Source: JACWAE01 sp963847595
GTDB lineage: Bacteria; Chloroflexota; Dehalococcoidia; SZUA-161
NCBI GenBank assembly: GCA_963847595.1
Contig: CAWKAJ010000002.1
Coordinates: forward strand, 62,001-126,000
DNA length: 64,000 nt
Reading direction: 5' to 3'
Shown here piece by piece: positions 62,411-64,000 of the stretch. The position numbers were made by a program, and so were the translations under genes. Every line of letters begins with the position of its first letter. The first letter of the stretch is position 1. Under the pieces are notes generated by a model. That model searched no databases, was not told the DNA's origin, and saw only the letters and a list, made by a program, of their open reading frames with translations.

Positions 62411-62657
62411 TAGTTCTCACCTCCTTTCTTTAGGTTGCGGCTTCCTTAGTGAGAGAGCCTTTTGATGAGAAGTGTAACGTGACAGAAGATGGGCAACAAT
62501 CACCTTTACGTCCTATTCAGTAGTGTACTATAGTCCTCCCCGGCGAAGGCGGTCTGGATGTGAAACCACTATTAGGGGTCGGTCAATGACGGCGTGTGGA
62601 GTAAAACGAAGGAGCCTTTAAGCGGAAATTACGAGGGGAATTAGCCGCCTTTCAGGG

Positions 62658-63587
62658 CTACTGGGGGAGCTTCCATCTGGCTATCACAGGAGGGTTGCTC
62701 ATGCTATCAAGAAGGTAGGAAACTTCCATCCCTGAAGCTGATATTGGCACTATCCATAGGATGTTGCCGGTGACTGTTACCTTGGGCGACAGACTAGCAT
62801 TTGGGTACGGGCTGCTAAAGCTGTAGTCCCCGTACGTTTCGTCATTGTATGAATGCCCTGCGGAGTCGGTGAGCAAGAAATACGATGGTCCTGTCAAGAA
62901 AGAAGTGTTGCTGATGTTCTTGCATGTCACCGTTATGAATATGAAGGCCTTTCCGGGAGGCGCCTTGACGGTCTCGCCGAATGAACTGCTGTACGAGGTC
63001 TTTTCTTCTGCTAAGGAGACTGTAATGTTTCCGCCCCCTGTTGCCAATATGTTTTCCCCTATGTCAAAATACTTAACAACAGCATTGGCGGGCATCGGAA
63101 CTGGCGTAGAGAGAGGCACTGATGTTGTTGGTTTGGAGACGCATGAGTAGATGCCCCAGGAAGGCAACCCAATAACTAACAGGAGAGATGTTATAAGGAT
63201 TACCCTTCCCCAAATACAAAGGCCGGTTGGCCGAGGACGGTCTTCTGCCGATGGCTCTTGCGGGGGGTTTTGCCTTGCCTTTGGTTTGAGCTCTGGCTTT
63301 GGTTGTGTTATTGCGTTGGGTTGTGGTGTTGGTACCAGTTTGGGCTGTAGCTGCGGCGCTGGCTTAGATTGTGATAATGGTTTTGGCTCTAGGGTCGGTT
63401 GGGGTGGGGGTGGAGGTTTTGGTGTAGAAGGTGTTCCAAATGGCAGGAATGCATCACAGGATCTGGTATCGGCTCTAACCTGCATTCTATATTTAACGCC
63501 TGCATGTTTCGCAGTAGTACAATTGAAAAACTTATCGCCTTTTTTCGGCTTGAAGTTTTGACACTTGCCGCAGATGTTGCTACTCAT
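62658..63587 (-). CDS. Cys-rich, Pro-rich linker, membrane-anchored protein with a DUF4352-like domain
   Basis: 309 residues. The N-terminus is a small Cys cluster, CGKCQNFKPKKGDKFFNC and then RADTRSCDAF, possibly a metal-binding ribbon. A Pro/Lys/Gln-rich linker (about residues 52-120) leads to one membrane helix (GRVILITSLLLVIGLPSWGI). The outer 140 residues resemble DUF4352: GETVKAPPGKAFIFITVTCK, YFLLTDSAGHSYND and a hydrophobic finish. The arrangement, cytosolic ribbon, linker, helix, outer beta domain, is typical of envelope-associated proteins in Gram-positives and Chloroflexota. Function unknown. Confidence 0.7.
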   Translation of the reverse strand: MSSNICGKCQNFKPKKGDKFFNCTTAKHAGVKYRMQVRADTRSCDAFLPFGTPSTPKPPPPPQPTLEPKPLSQSKPAPQLQPKLVPTPQPNAITQPKPELKPKARQNPPQEPSAEDRPRPTGLCIWGRVILITSLLLVIGLPSWGIYSCVSKPTTSVPLSTPVPMPANAVVKYFDIGENILATGGGNITVSLAEEKTSYSSSFGETVKAPPGKAFIFITVTCKNISNTSFLTGPSYFLLTDSAGHSYNDETYGDYSFSSPYPNASLSPKVTVTGNILWIVPISASGMEVSYLLDSMSNPPVIARWKLPQ

Positions 63588-63719
63588 GACCTGCTGCTTA
63601 CGGGCTGGATCATAGCATTATTGCTTAAAGAGCTTAAGTCATCTATGGGTTGCCCCATATTGTCAACACGCAGTTTCTCTCACGAATTAAGCGGCTGACG
63701 TAGATACTTTGGGGGTTGG

Positions 63720-63914
63720 CTAAGATATTGGATTATGCGTCGCTATATTCGCCAGGAACTGCGCCAAGGATACTGCATCATGTGCCAGACCATTGACAAG
63801 GTGAGAACCCATGGGCGTCAGCGGCTGGGAAGGCCCTAGGGTCACTAAACCACTGAGGGAGTTGTTGACTACGTTCAGCGCGCTTACTATGAGACTCGCC
63901 ATGGAATGTGGCAT
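63720..63914 (-). CDS. Short hydrophobic protein, member C of a small local family
   Basis: 64 residues from ATG 63914, which follows AAAGGAAAG. MPHSMASLIVSALNVVNNSL then SGLVTLGPSQPLTPMGSHLV and NGLAHDAVSLAQFLANIATH. The HLVNGLAxxxxxLAQFLANI part aligns with VTNLGAICTGLANFLSAL of member B. Rich in Leu, Ala, Ser and Asn, with almost no charged residues. No family recognised. Confidence 0.5.
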   Translation of the reverse strand: MPHSMASLIVSALNVVNNSLSGLVTLGPSQPLTPMGSHLVNGLAHDAVSLAQFLANIATHNPIS

Positions 63915-64000
63915 GATAGTCTTTCCTTTAATAATATCAGGGTAATACACATAGCATAACACGATTATGAGAATTGTTCAACGCAAGTATTGCCTCCCCT

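Overview
The window reads as a chromosomal segment of an anaerobic bacterium, most likely of the Chloroflexota, class Dehalococcoidia or a relative. This is an inference from gene content: a primary sigma factor, gyrA, RuvABC, a two-subunit methylmalonyl-CoA mutase, a two-gene minimal SUF (SufC plus SufB/D-like) Fe-S system, several HgdC-type activases and CaiB-type CoA-transferases. There is no rRNA, complete tRNA or CRISPR array.

From 1 to 47.1 kb the layout is housekeeping and anaerobic metabolism. 1-12 kb holds an MFS exporter (cut by the window edge), an isochorismatase-like hydrolase, a NUDIX protein, a YgbA_NO-type gene behind a perfect 19-bp hairpin, a frameshifted enoyl-CoA hydratase, two 2-hydroxyacyl-CoA dehydratase activases, msrB-msrA, a nucleoside-phosphorylase-like protein and a CoA ligase alpha-type protein. 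Two orphan tRNA 3' ends lie here, probable scars of past integration. 12-24 kb holds a DivIVA-like coiled-coil protein, transketolase, a Lon-like protease, RpoD and a dehydratase operon (two subunits plus activase). 25.2-31.7 kb is a redox cluster: ferritin-like protein, superoxide dismutase, K+ channel, SufC/SufB, flavin reductase-rubredoxin fusion, Crp/Fnr regulator and ferredoxin. 31.8-47.1 kb holds two CoA-transferases, a two-component system, queH-ruvB, the methylmalonyl-CoA mutase/epimerase genes, yebC-ruvC-ruvA, a VTT membrane protein and gyrA. A dispersed repeat of about 50-120 bp recurs in four intergenic gaps.

From 47.1 kb onward the window changes to an accessory region. It has five type II toxin-antitoxin loci: a decayed HicBA, a BrnT/antitoxin pair whose toxin has an amber stop, an apparently intact MazEF, an apparently intact HicBA, and a VapBC pair whose toxin is frameshifted. 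It also has an IS3 orfA remnant and two large divergent paralogous primase/helicase-like proteins whose active sites have decayed in complementary ways: one keeps the zinc finger and Walker A but has lost the TOPRIM glutamate, the other keeps the TOPRIM glutamate but has lost the zinc finger and the Walker A lysine. A 3' remnant of a third copy lies at 48 kb. A 99-bp copy of the 5' part of gyrA lies at 59.6 kb, in the same orientation as gyrA, so gyrA sequence brackets this region. This looks like a decaying integrated plasmid or integrative element.

The last 4.5 kb, all on the minus strand, encodes a secreted FnIII-repeat protein, a Cys-rich/Pro-rich membrane protein with a DUF4352-like outer domain, and three short hydrophobic proteins that resemble each other. 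I recognise no known family for the short proteins; with the primase pair they are the best candidates for something undescribed.
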